Counted from the first letter of the stretch, positions 26,513-36,145 are shown. The stretch is 64,000 nt of DNA from Microbacterium sp. SL75 (GCF_026625865.1 NZ_CP113067.1:744001-808000), one strand, 5' to 3'. Notes: generated from the letters alone by a model not told the origin. Program-made: numbers and translations.

Positions 26513-28039
26513 ATGACCCCCCTGATCCTTGCGGCGGACGCCGCCGAGTACCCGGTGGCCTATACGCCCGCCGATGGGGTGCTCGTGGCCCTGGGCTTCC
26601 TCATGGTCCTGTCGTTCATGGCCCTGATCATGACCCGACGCCTGACCCCGATGGTCGCTCTCATCGTCGTCCCCACCGTCTTCGGTCTCATCGCCGGGGC
26701 GGGTCTCGGCCTCGGCGACATGGTGATCGACGCGATCAGCAAGATGGCGCCCACCGCGGCACTGCTGATGTTCGCGATCATGTACTTCGGCATCATGATC
26801 GACGTCGGCCTTTTCGACCCGCTGATCCGCGTGATCACGCGCGTGCTGGGGAACGACCCGGCCAAGATCGTGCTGGGCACGGCCATCCTCGCCGGGGCGG
26901 TCTCGCTCGACGGCGACGGCTCGACGACCTTCATCATCACCACCTCGGCGATGCTGCCCCTGTACCTGCGTCTGGGTATGAGTCCCGTCGTGCTCACCTG
27001 CGTCGCGGGACTGATGAACGGCACGATGAACATCGTCCCGTGGGGTGGGCCGACAGTCCGCGCCGCGACCGCCCTGGGCCTGCAGCCCACCGACGTCTTC
27101 GTGCCGATGATCCCCTCACTGCTGGCCGGCCTGGTCGTCTCGCTCGCTTTCGCCTGGTTCCTCGGGCTGTCCGAGCGCAAGCGTCTCGCCGGCACCGTCG
27201 ACACCACCAGGATCGACGAGCCCGGCGGCTTCGGCCGACTCGGCGCCCCGAAGATCTTCCGCGGTGCCGAATCCAAGCCCGGCGCGGTCGCCTCTCTGCG
27301 CACCGGCAACATCGTCACCGTCCGCGGCGGTCGCGACGCCGTCGCCGCCGCGCAACTGGTCGACACCGCCGACACCGCCATGGCCGACACCATGCTCGAC
27401 CCGAACCGCGCGACGCTGCGCCCGAAGCTCATCTGGTTCAACCTGGCCCTGACGGCCGCGGTCATGGTGCTGCTGGTCATGGACCTGTTCCCGCTGGCCT
27501 TCGTCTTCATGGTCGGCGCCGCGATCGCCCTCATCGTGAACTTCCCCAAGCTCCGCGCGCAGGCCGACGAGATCGTCGCTCACGCGCCCTCGATCGTCGG
27601 CGTCGTGTCGATGGTGCTGGCGGCCGGCGTCCTGGTCGGCGTCCTCAACGGCACCGGCATGGTCACGGCGATGGCCTCGTGGATCACCGAGGTCATCCCC
27701 TCGTCGATGGGCCCGTTCCTCGCCGTCATCACCGGGGTGCTGTCGATCCCGTTCACGTTCTTCATGTCGAACGATGCGTTCTACTTCGGCATCCTGCCCG
27801 TGCTCGCCGAGAGTGCGGCGAACTACGGCATCGCCCCGGTCGAGATGGCCCGCGCCTCGATCACCGGGCAGCCGGTGCACCTGCAGAGCCCGCTGGTGCC
27901 CGCGATCCTGCTGCTCGTCTCGCTCGCCGGCGTCAACCTCGGCGACCACCACAAGAAGGTGCTGTGGCGCGCCACGATCGTCTCACTGGTGATGCTCGCC
28001 GTGGGCGTTCTCGTGGGCGCGGTGCCGCTGCTGCGCTGA
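26513..28039 (+). CDS. CitMHS-family citrate transporter
   Basis: This 508-residue inner-membrane protein has about 12 transmembrane helices. It matches the CitMHS family, which imports citrate complexed with Mg2+ or Ca2+ together with protons. Recognisable parts are FAIMYFGIMIDVGLFDPL, SLDGDGSTTFIITTSAML and the final MARASITGQPVHLQSPLVPA. A cytoplasmic insert lies at about 220-285. The ribosome site GAAGGAG precedes the ATG by six bases. It is divergent from the CitA/CitB-type two-component genes, the usual arrangement for citrate-induced transport. Confidence 0.93.
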   Translation: MTPLILAADAAEYPVAYTPADGVLVALGFLMVLSFMALIMTRRLTPMVALIVVPTVFGLIAGAGLGLGDMVIDAISKMAPTAALLMFAIMYFGIMIDVGLFDPLIRVITRVLGNDPAKIVLGTAILAGAVSLDGDGSTTFIITTSAMLPLYLRLGMSPVVLTCVAGLMNGTMNIVPWGGPTVRAATALGLQPTDVFVPMIPSLLAGLVVSLAFAWFLGLSERKRLAGTVDTTRIDEPGGFGRLGAPKIFRGAESKPGAVASLRTGNIVTVRGGRDAVAAAQLVDTADTAMADTMLDPNRATLRPKLIWFNLALTAAVMVLLVMDLFPLAFVFMVGAAIALIVNFPKLRAQADEIVAHAPSIVGVVSMVLAAGVLVGVLNGTGMVTAMASWITEVIPSSMGPFLAVITGVLSIPFTFFMSNDAFYFGILPVLAESAANYGIAPVEMARASITGQPVHLQSPLVPAILLLVSLAGVNLGDHHKKVLWRATIVSLVMLAVGVLVGAVPLLR

Positions 28040-28058
28040 CGCGACCTCGAAAGAACAT

Positions 28059-28086
28059 GACCCCGGATGCCATGGCATCCGGGGTC
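28059..28086. terminator. Bidirectional terminator, perfect palindrome
   Basis: A perfect 28-bp palindrome with arms GACCCCGGATGCCA and TGGCATCCGGGGTC is followed by TTGT. It sits between the convergent citrate transporter and GH31 genes. Its centre is built from the word GGATGCC/GGCATCC. Confidence 0.8.
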
Positions 28087-28093
28087 TTGTCGT

Positions 28094-30157
28094 TCACCGT
28101 CCCGACGACGGAATCAGAGCGCGACGCACGGCCTCGAAGATCTCGGGGTGCGCGGCGTTGCGGACGAACAGCGGGACGCGGTCGGCAGGAGTCTCGACCT
28201 CGACCTCTCCCCCGCCGAGGTGCACGGCGCCGGTCCACAGGTCGGTCCAGCCTGCGCCCTCGGGCAGCAGGACGCGGCGGGTGCGCGCACCGGCCTCGAG
28301 AACGGGGGCCACGAGCAGGTCGGAGCCGAGCAGGTACTGGTCCTTCACGGTCCACGAGCGCTCGTCGGCGGGGAACTCGTGGAACAGCCCGCGCAGCACG
28401 GGCTGCCCGTCCCGGTGCGCATCGCGCATCACCTCTCGCAGGTACGGTCGCAACGCCTCCCGCGCGAACAGGTACCGCTCCAGGATCGGCGTGACCTGGT
28501 CGCCGAAGCTCCAGACCTCGTTCGGTCCGCCGCTCGGGGACCGCCGCGAGCCGTCGGCGGCGTGCACCGGGGTCGTCGGCAGGCGGTCGCCGTGCAGGCG
28601 CATCACCGGGCTGAACGCGCCGAATTGGAACCAGCGCACCAAGAGCTCGCGGAACCCCTCGTCGTCGGGATCGCCGTGGTGGAAGCCGCCGATGTCGGTG
28701 GTGAACCACGGGATACCCGCCACCCCCATGTGGATCCCGGCGGTGATCTGCGCCCGCAACGCAGCGAAGGTCGAGGCGATGTCGCCCGACCAGACGAGGG
28801 CGCCGTAGCGCTGAGACCCCGCCCAGGCGGCGCGCAGGAGGTTCACGACCTCGGTCTCGTCGTCTGCCCACTGTCCCTCGGCGAAAGCGCGAGCGTAGTG
28901 CTGGGGGTAGAGGTTTGCCACCTGCGGCACCGGACCGGCGTGATACCGGTAGTTGTCGTAGTCGTAGAGACCAAACTCGGGCTCCGCTTCGTCGAGCCAG
29001 AAGGTGCGGATGCCGTGGCGCGCATAGTTGTCGCGGCATTTCTGCCACACGAAGTCGCGGGCGCGGGGGTTGGTGGCGTCGAGGAACGCGCTCGGCCCCT
29101 CGAACGACATCTGCACGTCGAGCCCGCGCTCGGCGCGCACGAGCAGGTTCTCTTTCTTCATGAGCGCGTAGTTCTCGCTCTCGAGCGACACCTGCGGCCA
29201 CACCGAGACCATGAGCTCGACGCCGAGCTCGTCGAGCTCGCGCACCATCGCCGCCGGATCCGGCCAGAACTCCTGCTCGAAGCGGAAGTCCCCCATCCTC
29301 GGCCAGTGGAAGAAGTCCGCGACGATGACGTCGAGGGGAAGACCGCGGCGCGCGTGCTCGCGCGCCACCGACAGCAGCTCCTCCTGCGAGGAGTACCGGA
29401 GCTTGCACTGCCAGAACCCCAGCCCGCGCTCCGGCATCATCGGCGCGTGCCCCGTGGCATCCGCGTAGGCCCGGGCGATCTCGCGCGGGGTCTGGCCGGC
29501 GGTCACCCAGTAGTCGAGCTGCTCGGTCGACTCGGCCTCCCACCGGGTGCCGTTGGTCGCGAACGTCGCGCGCCCGATCGCGGGGTTGTGCCAGAGGAAG
29601 CCGTAGCCACGACTCGACATGACGAACGGCACGCTCGACTGCGAGTTGCGGTGGGCGAGCTCGAGGGAGCTGCCCTTCAGATCCAGCACGTCCTGCTGGT
29701 ACTGCCCCATGCCGTACAGGTGCTCGTCCGCGGCGGTGTCGAACGACGCCGTGAGCCTGACGTCGCCTCCCGCGATGGGGCGATGCTCGCGCGCGACGAG
29801 CGCCAACGAGCCTCCCGCATCCCTCTCGGCGAAGAGCAGGCGCCCCGAGGCGTCGAAGAAGGCGAGGTGGCAGAAGTTGCGGTGGTATCCGGTCTGCAGC
29901 TGGATGCCGCTGCGCGAGGTCGCGACCACGCGCAGCCGCCCGTTGCTCAGCGTCGCCCGTTCCCCCTCGATCTCGATCGTCGCGGACACGGGATCGGCGG
30001 CCAGGAGCGCCCAGTCGTTATCGAGCACGTCGTGCATGAGACGCGCGCGCACGCGCACGCTGTCTCGCCCCCACGGCTCGACCACCACGGTCTCGCCATC
30101 GCCCCGCCACACGAGGCGGTCCCCCTCGATGGAGAAGTGCTCGGTGACGGTGCTCAC
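28094..30157 (-). CDS. GH31 alpha-glucosidase / alpha-xylosidase
   Basis: This 687-residue cytoplasmic enzyme belongs to GH31. The nucleophile is D389 in FWLDEAEPE and the acid/base is D459 in VWSGDIAST. PLDVIVADFFHWP and GIPWFTTDIGGF are family blocks also found in YicI-type alpha-xylosidases. The YicI-like spacing suggests release of xylose or glucose from short oligosaccharides; the sequence alone does not decide which. The GTG start overlaps the preceding gene as GTGA. It is last in importer operon 3, under the operator at 35029. Confidence 0.9.
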   Translation of the reverse strand: MSTVTEHFSIEGDRLVWRGDGETVVVEPWGRDSVRVRARLMHDVLDNDWALLAADPVSATIEIEGERATLSNGRLRVVATSRSGIQLQTGYHRNFCHLAFFDASGRLLFAERDAGGSLALVAREHRPIAGGDVRLTASFDTAADEHLYGMGQYQQDVLDLKGSSLELAHRNSQSSVPFVMSSRGYGFLWHNPAIGRATFATNGTRWEAESTEQLDYWVTAGQTPREIARAYADATGHAPMMPERGLGFWQCKLRYSSQEELLSVAREHARRGLPLDVIVADFFHWPRMGDFRFEQEFWPDPAAMVRELDELGVELMVSVWPQVSLESENYALMKKENLLVRAERGLDVQMSFEGPSAFLDATNPRARDFVWQKCRDNYARHGIRTFWLDEAEPEFGLYDYDNYRYHAGPVPQVANLYPQHYARAFAEGQWADDETEVVNLLRAAWAGSQRYGALVWSGDIASTFAALRAQITAGIHMGVAGIPWFTTDIGGFHHGDPDDEGFRELLVRWFQFGAFSPVMRLHGDRLPTTPVHAADGSRRSPSGGPNEVWSFGDQVTPILERYLFAREALRPYLREVMRDAHRDGQPVLRGLFHEFPADERSWTVKDQYLLGSDLLVAPVLEAGARTRRVLLPEGAGWTDLWTGAVHLGGGEVEVETPADRVPLFVRNAAHPEIFEAVRRALIPSSGR

Positions 30158-31902
30158 GCCCGGGCCTCGATACCCTCGGCCTCCTCGGCTCGGCGCCGCT
30201 CCACGTGATCGTGGGCGAAGACGAGGTACACGCTCGCGGTCCAGGTGTAGGCCCGATCGCGCAGCCCCTCACCGGTGAGGGCGTCGAAGTTCTCGGCGAA
30301 CCCGGACCGCTCGCACAGGGCCCGGAACCTCTCGCTGATCGTGTCGGCGAGGCCGATCCGGCCCCCGCGGCGGAGCCCCTCCTCGATCAGCATCGTCGAG
30401 GGGGCCCAGATGGGGCCCCTCCAGTAGCCGTCGCTCTCGTACTCCGCGGTGTCGACGAGCTGGGTCGCCGGCCCCCATTCGGTGAGATGCGCCTCGATTC
30501 CGGCGGCCAGGGCGTCGACGACGTCGCCCGGAAGACGCGGGGAGGCCAGCACCGGCAGCAGGGTGAGCAGGCTGGTGCGCTTGCTGCGGGTGCGGCTCAG
30601 GGCGCCGACGGCGAAGAAGCCGTCCTCGTCGCGCAGCTCGGCCAGCAGCGCCCGCTCGACCCGGTCGCGCTCGTCGCGCCAGTGGGCGCCCTCGTCGAGC
30701 CCGAGCTCGTCGGCGAGATCTGCCACGACGTCGAGCTGGACTGCGAGAAAAGCGGCGAGGTCGGGCGCCTCGACGACACGGTCGTGGTCGAAGGCGGTGG
30801 AGTTGTCCCAGCCGCTGTCGTTGCCGTGCTGGTAATAGGGCAGCGAGCGACCCGGGGCCGTCCGGGAGTCCAGCCAGAACCGCGACCAGCGCGCGAGCCG
30901 CGCGTACACCGCTTCGAGCTCCGCCCGGTCGAGGGGACGGGGCAGCCGCTCACGGAGGCGCGTCAGCGCCCACCCGTGGATCGGGGGCTTGACGAAGTTG
31001 TAGAGCACCTCGGAGTGGGTGATCGAGTCGGGCAGGGCACCCGCGGCATCCTGGTGGTCGAACGGGGCGTGGAACTGGTCGAGGGCGAGCTCCGGCGCAC
31101 CGGGCGCGAGGGCCAGGGCGTTGAAGGTGTGGTCCCAGCTCCAGACCTTGTCCATCCAGTGCTTCGACATGAGCACCGACTCGCGAGTGACGAAGCCGGC
31201 GGGGACGACGGTCGCCGACCACAGCACGTAGGCGGCGAGCGCCGCGGCGGGTGTGTCCTCGCTCCGCCAGCCCGCCACTGCCTCGAGATACTCCTCGAAC
31301 TCCTCGACGACCCGCCGCTGCACCTCGGCGAAGGTCTCGAGAGAGGTGAACACCGGGGCCGCGCTCTCGATCTGCTCGATCGCGACCTCCCAACCGGCCA
31401 CGCCGCCCACGGTGATCGAGCGGGCGTTCTGCCCGAGGGCTTCCTCCCCCTCTGCCGCCGCGGTCCCCGACAGCACGGTCACCCGGTAGCGCCTCCCCGT
31501 CTCGTACGAGGTGAAGACCCACGATCGGTCGCGGGGCTCTCGGAAGAAGTACGAGCCGCTGAAGGGGGTGAGCTCCTCTGCCGCGTCCGCCAGGACGAGG
31601 TCGACCCCCGTACCCGCCAGCCGCACCACGTCGTTCGACTCGAACACCGCCGAGGCCACGACCTCGCCCTCGACCAGCCACGACAGAGCCGAGGGGTCTG
31701 CCACGGTCTCGGCATCCACGAAGGAACCGTCCCGGCTCAGCGTCAGACGCAGCACCGCGTGCATGCCGGTGAGGTGGGAGACCAGATGGATGTCGCGCAC
31801 GCGGCGGTGCAGCCCGATCACGGGAGACAGGTTCATCCACGAACCGCGACGGCTGAAGGGGATTTCGCGCACGTCGAACGACGGCAGAGAAGAGAGGGAC
31901 AC
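30154..31902 (-). CDS. GH63/MGH1-like (alpha/alpha)6-barrel glycosidase
   Basis: This 582-residue protein has an N-terminal beta domain and a C-terminal (alpha/alpha)6 barrel. The barrel shows SKHWMDKVWSWDHTFNALAL, YYQHGNDSGWDNSTAFD, YWRGPIWAPSTMLIEEGL and RDRAYTWTASVYL, resembling MGH1-type (mannosylglycerate hydrolase-like) and GH63 glycosidases. The probable catalytic acids are the Asp in the GNDSGWDNS region and a Glu near the C-terminus. The GTG at 31902 follows AAAGG; the 79 in-frame codons upstream lie within the permease gene. It probably acts on the same imported oligosaccharide as the GH31 enzyme. Confidence 0.8.
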   Translation of the reverse strand: MSLSSLPSFDVREIPFSRRGSWMNLSPVIGLHRRVRDIHLVSHLTGMHAVLRLTLSRDGSFVDAETVADPSALSWLVEGEVVASAVFESNDVVRLAGTGVDLVLADAAEELTPFSGSYFFREPRDRSWVFTSYETGRRYRVTVLSGTAAAEGEEALGQNARSITVGGVAGWEVAIEQIESAAPVFTSLETFAEVQRRVVEEFEEYLEAVAGWRSEDTPAAALAAYVLWSATVVPAGFVTRESVLMSKHWMDKVWSWDHTFNALALAPGAPELALDQFHAPFDHQDAAGALPDSITHSEVLYNFVKPPIHGWALTRLRERLPRPLDRAELEAVYARLARWSRFWLDSRTAPGRSLPYYQHGNDSGWDNSTAFDHDRVVEAPDLAAFLAVQLDVVADLADELGLDEGAHWRDERDRVERALLAELRDEDGFFAVGALSRTRSKRTSLLTLLPVLASPRLPGDVVDALAAGIEAHLTEWGPATQLVDTAEYESDGYWRGPIWAPSTMLIEEGLRRGGRIGLADTISERFRALCERSGFAENFDALTGEGLRDRAYTWTASVYLVFAHDHVERRRAEEAEGIEARA

Positions 31903-31919
31903 GAGAGGCCTTTCAGGGG

Positions 31920-32735
31920 TCAGTCTTTGACCGCGCCGGCGGTCACACCGGCCGCCACGTAGCGCTGGGCGAGGATCAGCAGGACGGCGGCGGGAATGGA
32001 TGCCACGACGGCGGTCGCCATGATGGCGTTCCACTCCTGGTTGTTGTTGCCGATGTACCGGTAGATGCCGATCGTGATCGGCTGGAGCTTGCCGCCGCTG
32101 TTCAGCGTCGAGGCGAAGATGAAGTCGGACCACGACCACAGGAACGCGAACAGCGAGACCGTGACGATCGAGTTGCGGCTGACCGGGAGGACGATCGACC
32201 GGAACGTGCGCCAGGTGCCCGCCCCGTCGATGCGGGCGGCGGCGAGGAGCTCATCGGGGATACCCCGCATGAAGGCGGTGAAGATCAGCACCCCGAAGGG
32301 CACCGCCAGGGTGGAGTCGGCGAGGATCAGCCCGGGCACCGTGTTGAGGATCCCGGCATTGAGGTAGATGCCGTAGAACCCCATCGCCATGATGATCCCG
32401 GGGATCATCTGCGCGATGAGCAACGCGAAGCTGAGCACGTTGCCTCCCCGGGGACGGAGCTTGGCTAGGGCGTAGGCCGCCGGTGCCGACAGCACCAGCG
32501 TCAGCACCACGGTGCCGACACCGATCACGAAGCTGGTGCCGAGGTAGGGCAACTGGTCGGAGAGCACCCTCTGGTATCCCTCGAAGGTAGGGGCGAGGGG
32601 GAACAGATCCGGCGGCGACTTGCGCATATCGCCCTGGGGGGTGAGCGAGACGTTGATCATCCAGTAGATCGGGAACAGCATGATCCCGGTCAGGATCACA
32701 CCCACGAGGGTGATCCACCACGGTCGACGCTTCAT
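31920..32735 (-). CDS. Sugar ABC transporter permease, MalG-type
   Basis: This 271-residue protein has six predicted transmembrane helices, the EAA-type loop LAAARIDGAGTWRTFRSIVLPV, and the C-terminus VAAGVTAGAVKD. Its ATG overlaps the stop of the partner permease as TGATG. It is part of importer 3, for which no ATPase is encoded nearby. Confidence 0.95.
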   Translation of the reverse strand: MKRRPWWITLVGVILTGIMLFPIYWMINVSLTPQGDMRKSPPDLFPLAPTFEGYQRVLSDQLPYLGTSFVIGVGTVVLTLVLSAPAAYALAKLRPRGGNVLSFALLIAQMIPGIIMAMGFYGIYLNAGILNTVPGLILADSTLAVPFGVLIFTAFMRGIPDELLAAARIDGAGTWRTFRSIVLPVSRNSIVTVSLFAFLWSWSDFIFASTLNSGGKLQPITIGIYRYIGNNNQEWNAIMATAVVASIPAAVLLILAQRYVAAGVTAGAVKD

Positions 32736-33709
32736 CAGACCTCCAGACGGCGCTGGGCGCGGATGTAGATCAGCCCGAAGACCAGGGCGATCACGATGAG
32801 AAGGTTGCCGACGGCCGCCGCGGGGCTGAGGTCGGGCAGGGCCGACCCGAAGCCGAGCCGGTACGACCAGATCGCGAAGGTGGTGGAGCTGGAGCCCGGG
32901 CCCCCTCGCGTCATGATCCAGATGATGTCGAACACCTTGAGCGTGTAGACCAGCCCCAGCAGGATCGTGATCGCCGAGACGGGGCGCAGCAGCGGGAAGG
33001 TGATGCGCCAGAACTTCTGCCACGCGTTCGCCCCGTCGATGGATGCCGCTTCGTAGATGTCGGTCGAGATGTTCTGCAGGCCGCTGTAGAGGATGACGAG
33101 ATTGAACGGCACCCCGATCCAGATGTTCGCGATCAGCACGGACACCAGTGCCCACTGCGGGGAGGTGAGCCAGTTCACCGGATCGATGCCCACCGCGCCG
33201 AGCGCGGCATTGACCACTCCGGAGTCCGAGTTGAGCATCCACGACCACGCGGAGGCCGAGACCAGCAGCGGCAGCAGCCACGGCACGAGGAACAGCGCGC
33301 GCAGCGTGGCCGACAGCGGGAAACGTTGGAAGAAGAACACGGCCAGCGCCATGCCGATCGTGTACTGGAACGCGATGGAGACGAGCGTGAAGGTGGCCGC
33401 GTTCGCCAGCGCGGGCCAGAACGTGGCGTCTTGGAAGACGGCGACGTAGTTGGCGAACCAGACGAAGGGGGCGTTGCCGTCGATGAACGAGCGGACGGTG
33501 TAGTCGCGCAGGCTCAGGTCGAGGTTGCGATAGAGCGGATAGGCGTAGAAGACGACCAGATAGATGACGACGGGGGCGAGGAACGCCCACGCCGTCCACT
33601 GGCCCCGGCGCCGCGGGCGGCCGCCGGGGGCGGGGAGGACGGCGGACCGCGCCGCCGCCCTCCCGGCGTCGCCGGTGCCCGTCGAGGCAGTGATCTGCGT
33701 CGCGGTCAT
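32735..33709 (-). CDS. Sugar ABC transporter permease, MalF-type
   Basis: This 324-residue protein has a Pro/Arg-rich cytoplasmic tail followed by six transmembrane helices starting at WAFLAPVVIYLVVFYAYPLY. The EAA loop is EAASIDGANAWQKFWRITFPLL, and WIMTRGGPGSSS is the usual extracellular motif. It lies 28 nt after the binding-protein gene. Confidence 0.95.
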   Translation of the reverse strand: MTATQITASTGTGDAGRAAARSAVLPAPGGRPRRRGQWTAWAFLAPVVIYLVVFYAYPLYRNLDLSLRDYTVRSFIDGNAPFVWFANYVAVFQDATFWPALANAATFTLVSIAFQYTIGMALAVFFFQRFPLSATLRALFLVPWLLPLLVSASAWSWMLNSDSGVVNAALGAVGIDPVNWLTSPQWALVSVLIANIWIGVPFNLVILYSGLQNISTDIYEAASIDGANAWQKFWRITFPLLRPVSAITILLGLVYTLKVFDIIWIMTRGGPGSSSTTFAIWSYRLGFGSALPDLSPAAAVGNLLIVIALVFGLIYIRAQRRLEV

Positions 33710-33737
33710 GTCGGCGTACCCCTTTCGATGGATGGGA

Positions 33738-34979
33738 TTACTTGGACGAGGCGGCCTGCTGGGCGGCCTTCAGGGCGTCCTGCGGCGACTGCGCGCCGGT
33801 GAGGGAGTTCTGCACCGCGGTCCAGAGCTGCTCGGAGATGATCGGGTACTTCACACCGAGGTTGTCTCCGGTGCGGGCCTTGGCCGCGCCGACGGCTTCG
33901 ACCCAGGGCTCGAGCGAGGGGTCCTTCGCCAGCTGCTCCTTCTGCGCCTCGGGCGTGGCCGCGATGTAGTTGAGCGTGTTGTCGGTGCCGACCACGTTCG
34001 CCGTGCTGGTGAGGCACTCGACGATCTTGGCCGAGGTGGCGTAACGGGCCGAGTCCTTCTGGACAGGCAGGGTGAGGAACTCACCGCCGGTGGGAGCGGG
34101 GGCTGCGCCGCCCTTGGCCGACGGGATCGGGATGACCTGGTAACCGGCCTTCGCCGCTCCCGCCTTCTGCCAGGTGCCGTTCTCGGCGAAGCCGAAGTCG
34201 CCGGTCTCGAATTCCTGCCAGCTGGTGGTCTGGGTGTTGTTGATGACCGAGTTCGGCGCCCAGCCCTTCTTGACCCAGTCGGTCCACAGCTGCACGGCGG
34301 AGACCGCTTGCGAGGAGTCGAGCTGCGTCAGGTCCGCACCCGCACCCCAGAACCACGGCAGGAACTGAAAACTGCCCTCTTCCGTGCCGATACCCGAGAA
34401 GGTGATGCCCTTCTTGCCGGATGCCACGACCTTCTCGATCGCGCTGTTGAGGCTCGACCAATCCTTGATGGAGGAGGGATCGACGCCGGCGGCGCTGAGG
34501 ACGGTGGGGTTGTAGTACAGGGCGAGGGTGTTCGCCCCGATCGGGACGCCGTACGTCTTCCCGTCGATGGCCGACGCACCGAGGATGTTCTCGGCGACGT
34601 CGCCGACCTGCAGTCCGTTCTCGTCGGTTGCGGTGACGATGCCCGCCTCGACCAGCGTCGAGACCGCGGGGTTGTCGATGAGGAGGATGTCCGGAGAGTC
34701 GCCCTGCTGGCCTGCGAGAAGCGCCTTGCTGGTCAGATCGCTCGTGTCGAAGCCGGTGCGCTCGACGGTGACTCCGGCGTCGGCCGCGCACTTGTCGATG
34801 ACCTTGGCCCAGTCCGAGGTGGCGTCGTACTGCGGGTACGGGTCCCAGAAGGTGTAGCTGCCGCCGGAGTCTCCGGATCCGCCGGAGCCTCCGCTGGAGC
34901 AACCGGCCAGGACACCGACGGCGACGGCGCCGATGGCGAGCGCTCCGAGAGCGCGGGTACGGGTGATTGTCGTGCTCAC
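33738..34979 (-). CDS. Sugar-binding lipoprotein of ABC importer 3
   Basis: This 413-residue family-1 binding protein has a signal peptide ending in the lipobox LAGC, followed by a Gly/Ser spacer. FGFAENGTWQKAG and FQFLPWFWGAGADL fit a sugar-binding cleft. The GTG start follows GAGGAAA. It heads the operon binding protein, MalF, MalG, MGH1-like and GH31, and a GAACCGGTTC operator lies about 50 bp upstream. Confidence 0.94.
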   Translation of the reverse strand: MSTTITRTRALGALAIGAVAVGVLAGCSSGGSGGSGDSGGSYTFWDPYPQYDATSDWAKVIDKCAADAGVTVERTGFDTSDLTSKALLAGQQGDSPDILLIDNPAVSTLVEAGIVTATDENGLQVGDVAENILGASAIDGKTYGVPIGANTLALYYNPTVLSAAGVDPSSIKDWSSLNSAIEKVVASGKKGITFSGIGTEEGSFQFLPWFWGAGADLTQLDSSQAVSAVQLWTDWVKKGWAPNSVINNTQTTSWQEFETGDFGFAENGTWQKAGAAKAGYQVIPIPSAKGGAAPAPTGGEFLTLPVQKDSARYATSAKIVECLTSTANVVGTDNTLNYIAATPEAQKEQLAKDPSLEPWVEAVGAAKARTGDNLGVKYPIISEQLWTAVQNSLTGAQSPQDALKAAQQAASSK

Positions 34980-35028
34980 TTGCGATTTCCTCTCTGAAAT
35001 GTGACTACGTTGTCGTTCAAGCGACGCG

Positions 35029-35042
35029 TTGAACCGGTTCGA
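35029..35042. promoter_or_regulatory. LacI operator upstream of importer operon 3
   Basis: TTGAACCGGTTCGA contains the perfect core GAACCGGTTC (35031-35040). It differs at one base from the perfect palindrome found at 36101 and 40467. It lies between the LacI gene stop and the binding-protein start. I could not place convincing -35/-10 boxes for this unit. Confidence 0.75.
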
Positions 35043-35058
35043 CGAGGGACCGACGGAA

Positions 35059-35079
35059 CGGGGCGCGTCTTCCGCCCCG
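35059..35079 (-). terminator. Terminator hairpin of the LacI gene
   Basis: CGGGGCG (35059-35065) and CGCCCCG (35073-35079) form a 7-bp GC stem with a 7-nt loop directly after the stop codon of the LacI gene. It separates the regulator from the operator and operon downstream. Confidence 0.5.
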
Positions 35080-36081
35080 TCAGGCGGTGCTCCCCCGGTC
35101 GGTCAGCTCGGGCTCGATGAACCCGACGACGGGGGGCCCGTAGTCGGGGTCGGCGATGCGCCGGACCAGGTGCTGGACCGCCTTGCGTCCCAGACCGTCG
35201 GGGGAGGTCTCGACTGCCGTGTACGGCAGCAGGAAGGTGCGCCCGAAGTCTCTCGAGTAGAGGCTGACGACGGACAGGTCTCGGGGAACCACGGTGCCGC
35301 GCTCGCGCAGCACCCCGGGGAGCGCGGCGATCGAGGCATCGTTGTGCACGATGAGCGCCGTGGCGTCGGTTCGGGTGTCGAGGATCGCGTTGAGACTGCG
35401 CTCGATCGCGGGCTGCTGCGACTCGCCGTAGTGGGCATGGATACGGATCCCGTAGCGCGCGGCCCGCTCGAGGGCGGCATCGCGGAACCGCCATGCGTAG
35501 GCGCCACCGCGCTCGAAGACGTGCCGCGGGGGCGAGACGAGCACGATGTCGTGATGGCCGAGCCCGTAGAGGTGATCGACGGTGAGGCGCGCGGCCTCAC
35601 CGAAGTCGAGGTCGAAGACGTCGAGCCCCTCCGTGTCGCGCGGCAGACCGACGAGCGCGCCGGGCTGGCGCGCCTGGCGGAGCGCGTCGAGGCGAGGATC
35701 GTCGTGCGTGACGTCGAGGAGCACGACGCCGTCGACCATGTTCGACGACGTGATGCGACGGATCGCCCCCGGACCGTCGCCATCGGTGACCATGAGGATG
35801 TCGTATCCGAGCTCGCGCGCCGCATCGGACACCGCCAAGATGTACTGCAGCATGGCCGGCGGGAACTCGTCCTCGTGGAATTGCAGTAGCAGCCCGAGGA
35901 CCATGGTCTGCGAGGTGGCGAGAGCTCGCGCCCCCGCGTTCACGGTGAAGCCGAGCTCGGAGATGGCGGCATCGATGCGCTCCCGCGTCTCGCGCGAGAT
36001 GGGACGGTTGCCCGAGAGCGCGTACGAGACCGTGCTGCGTGAGACGCCCGCAGCTTTGGCCACGTCACCGATGGTGGTCAT
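35080..36081 (-). CDS. LacI-family regulator of the CCGG-operator regulon
   Basis: This 333-residue regulator has the classical helix-turn-helix TIGDVAKAAGVSRSTVSYALSG and hinge GFTVNAGARALAT. The sensor domain includes VDGVVLLDVTHDDPRLDAL, ALIVHNDASIAALPGVLRER and LSVVSLYSRDFGRTFLLPYTAVETSP. It lies in the same orientation upstream of importer operon 3 and has its own promoter with a perfect palindromic operator over the start site. It therefore probably represses itself, the importer operon and the 36266-40423 glycosidase gene. Confidence 0.93.
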   Translation of the reverse strand: MTTIGDVAKAAGVSRSTVSYALSGNRPISRETRERIDAAISELGFTVNAGARALATSQTMVLGLLLQFHEDEFPPAMLQYILAVSDAARELGYDILMVTDGDGPGAIRRITSSNMVDGVVLLDVTHDDPRLDALRQARQPGALVGLPRDTEGLDVFDLDFGEAARLTVDHLYGLGHHDIVLVSPPRHVFERGGAYAWRFRDAALERAARYGIRIHAHYGESQQPAIERSLNAILDTRTDATALIVHNDASIAALPGVLRERGTVVPRDLSVVSLYSRDFGRTFLLPYTAVETSPDGLGRKAVQHLVRRIADPDYGPPVVGFIEPELTDRGSTA

Positions 36082-36100
36082 CTCTGCACCCCCTTCATCA

Positions 36101-36145
36101 TCGAACCGGTTCGACTAGTGTAGCGCCGTAATCGGACCACAGCAA
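36101..36145 (-). promoter_or_regulatory. Promoter and operator of the LacI gene
   Basis: On the minus strand TTGCTG (36145-36140) and TACACT (36122-36117) are 17 nt apart. The perfect palindrome TCGAACCGGTTCGA (36101-36114) begins three bases after the -10 and covers the start site. This is the classical layout for autorepression. Confidence 0.8.

Noticed and set aside
26377..28494. 705-residue plus-strand frame overlapping the citrate transporter
   Set aside because: Arg/Pro-rich shadow in another frame of the CitMHS gene, extending into the GH31 gene on the other strand.
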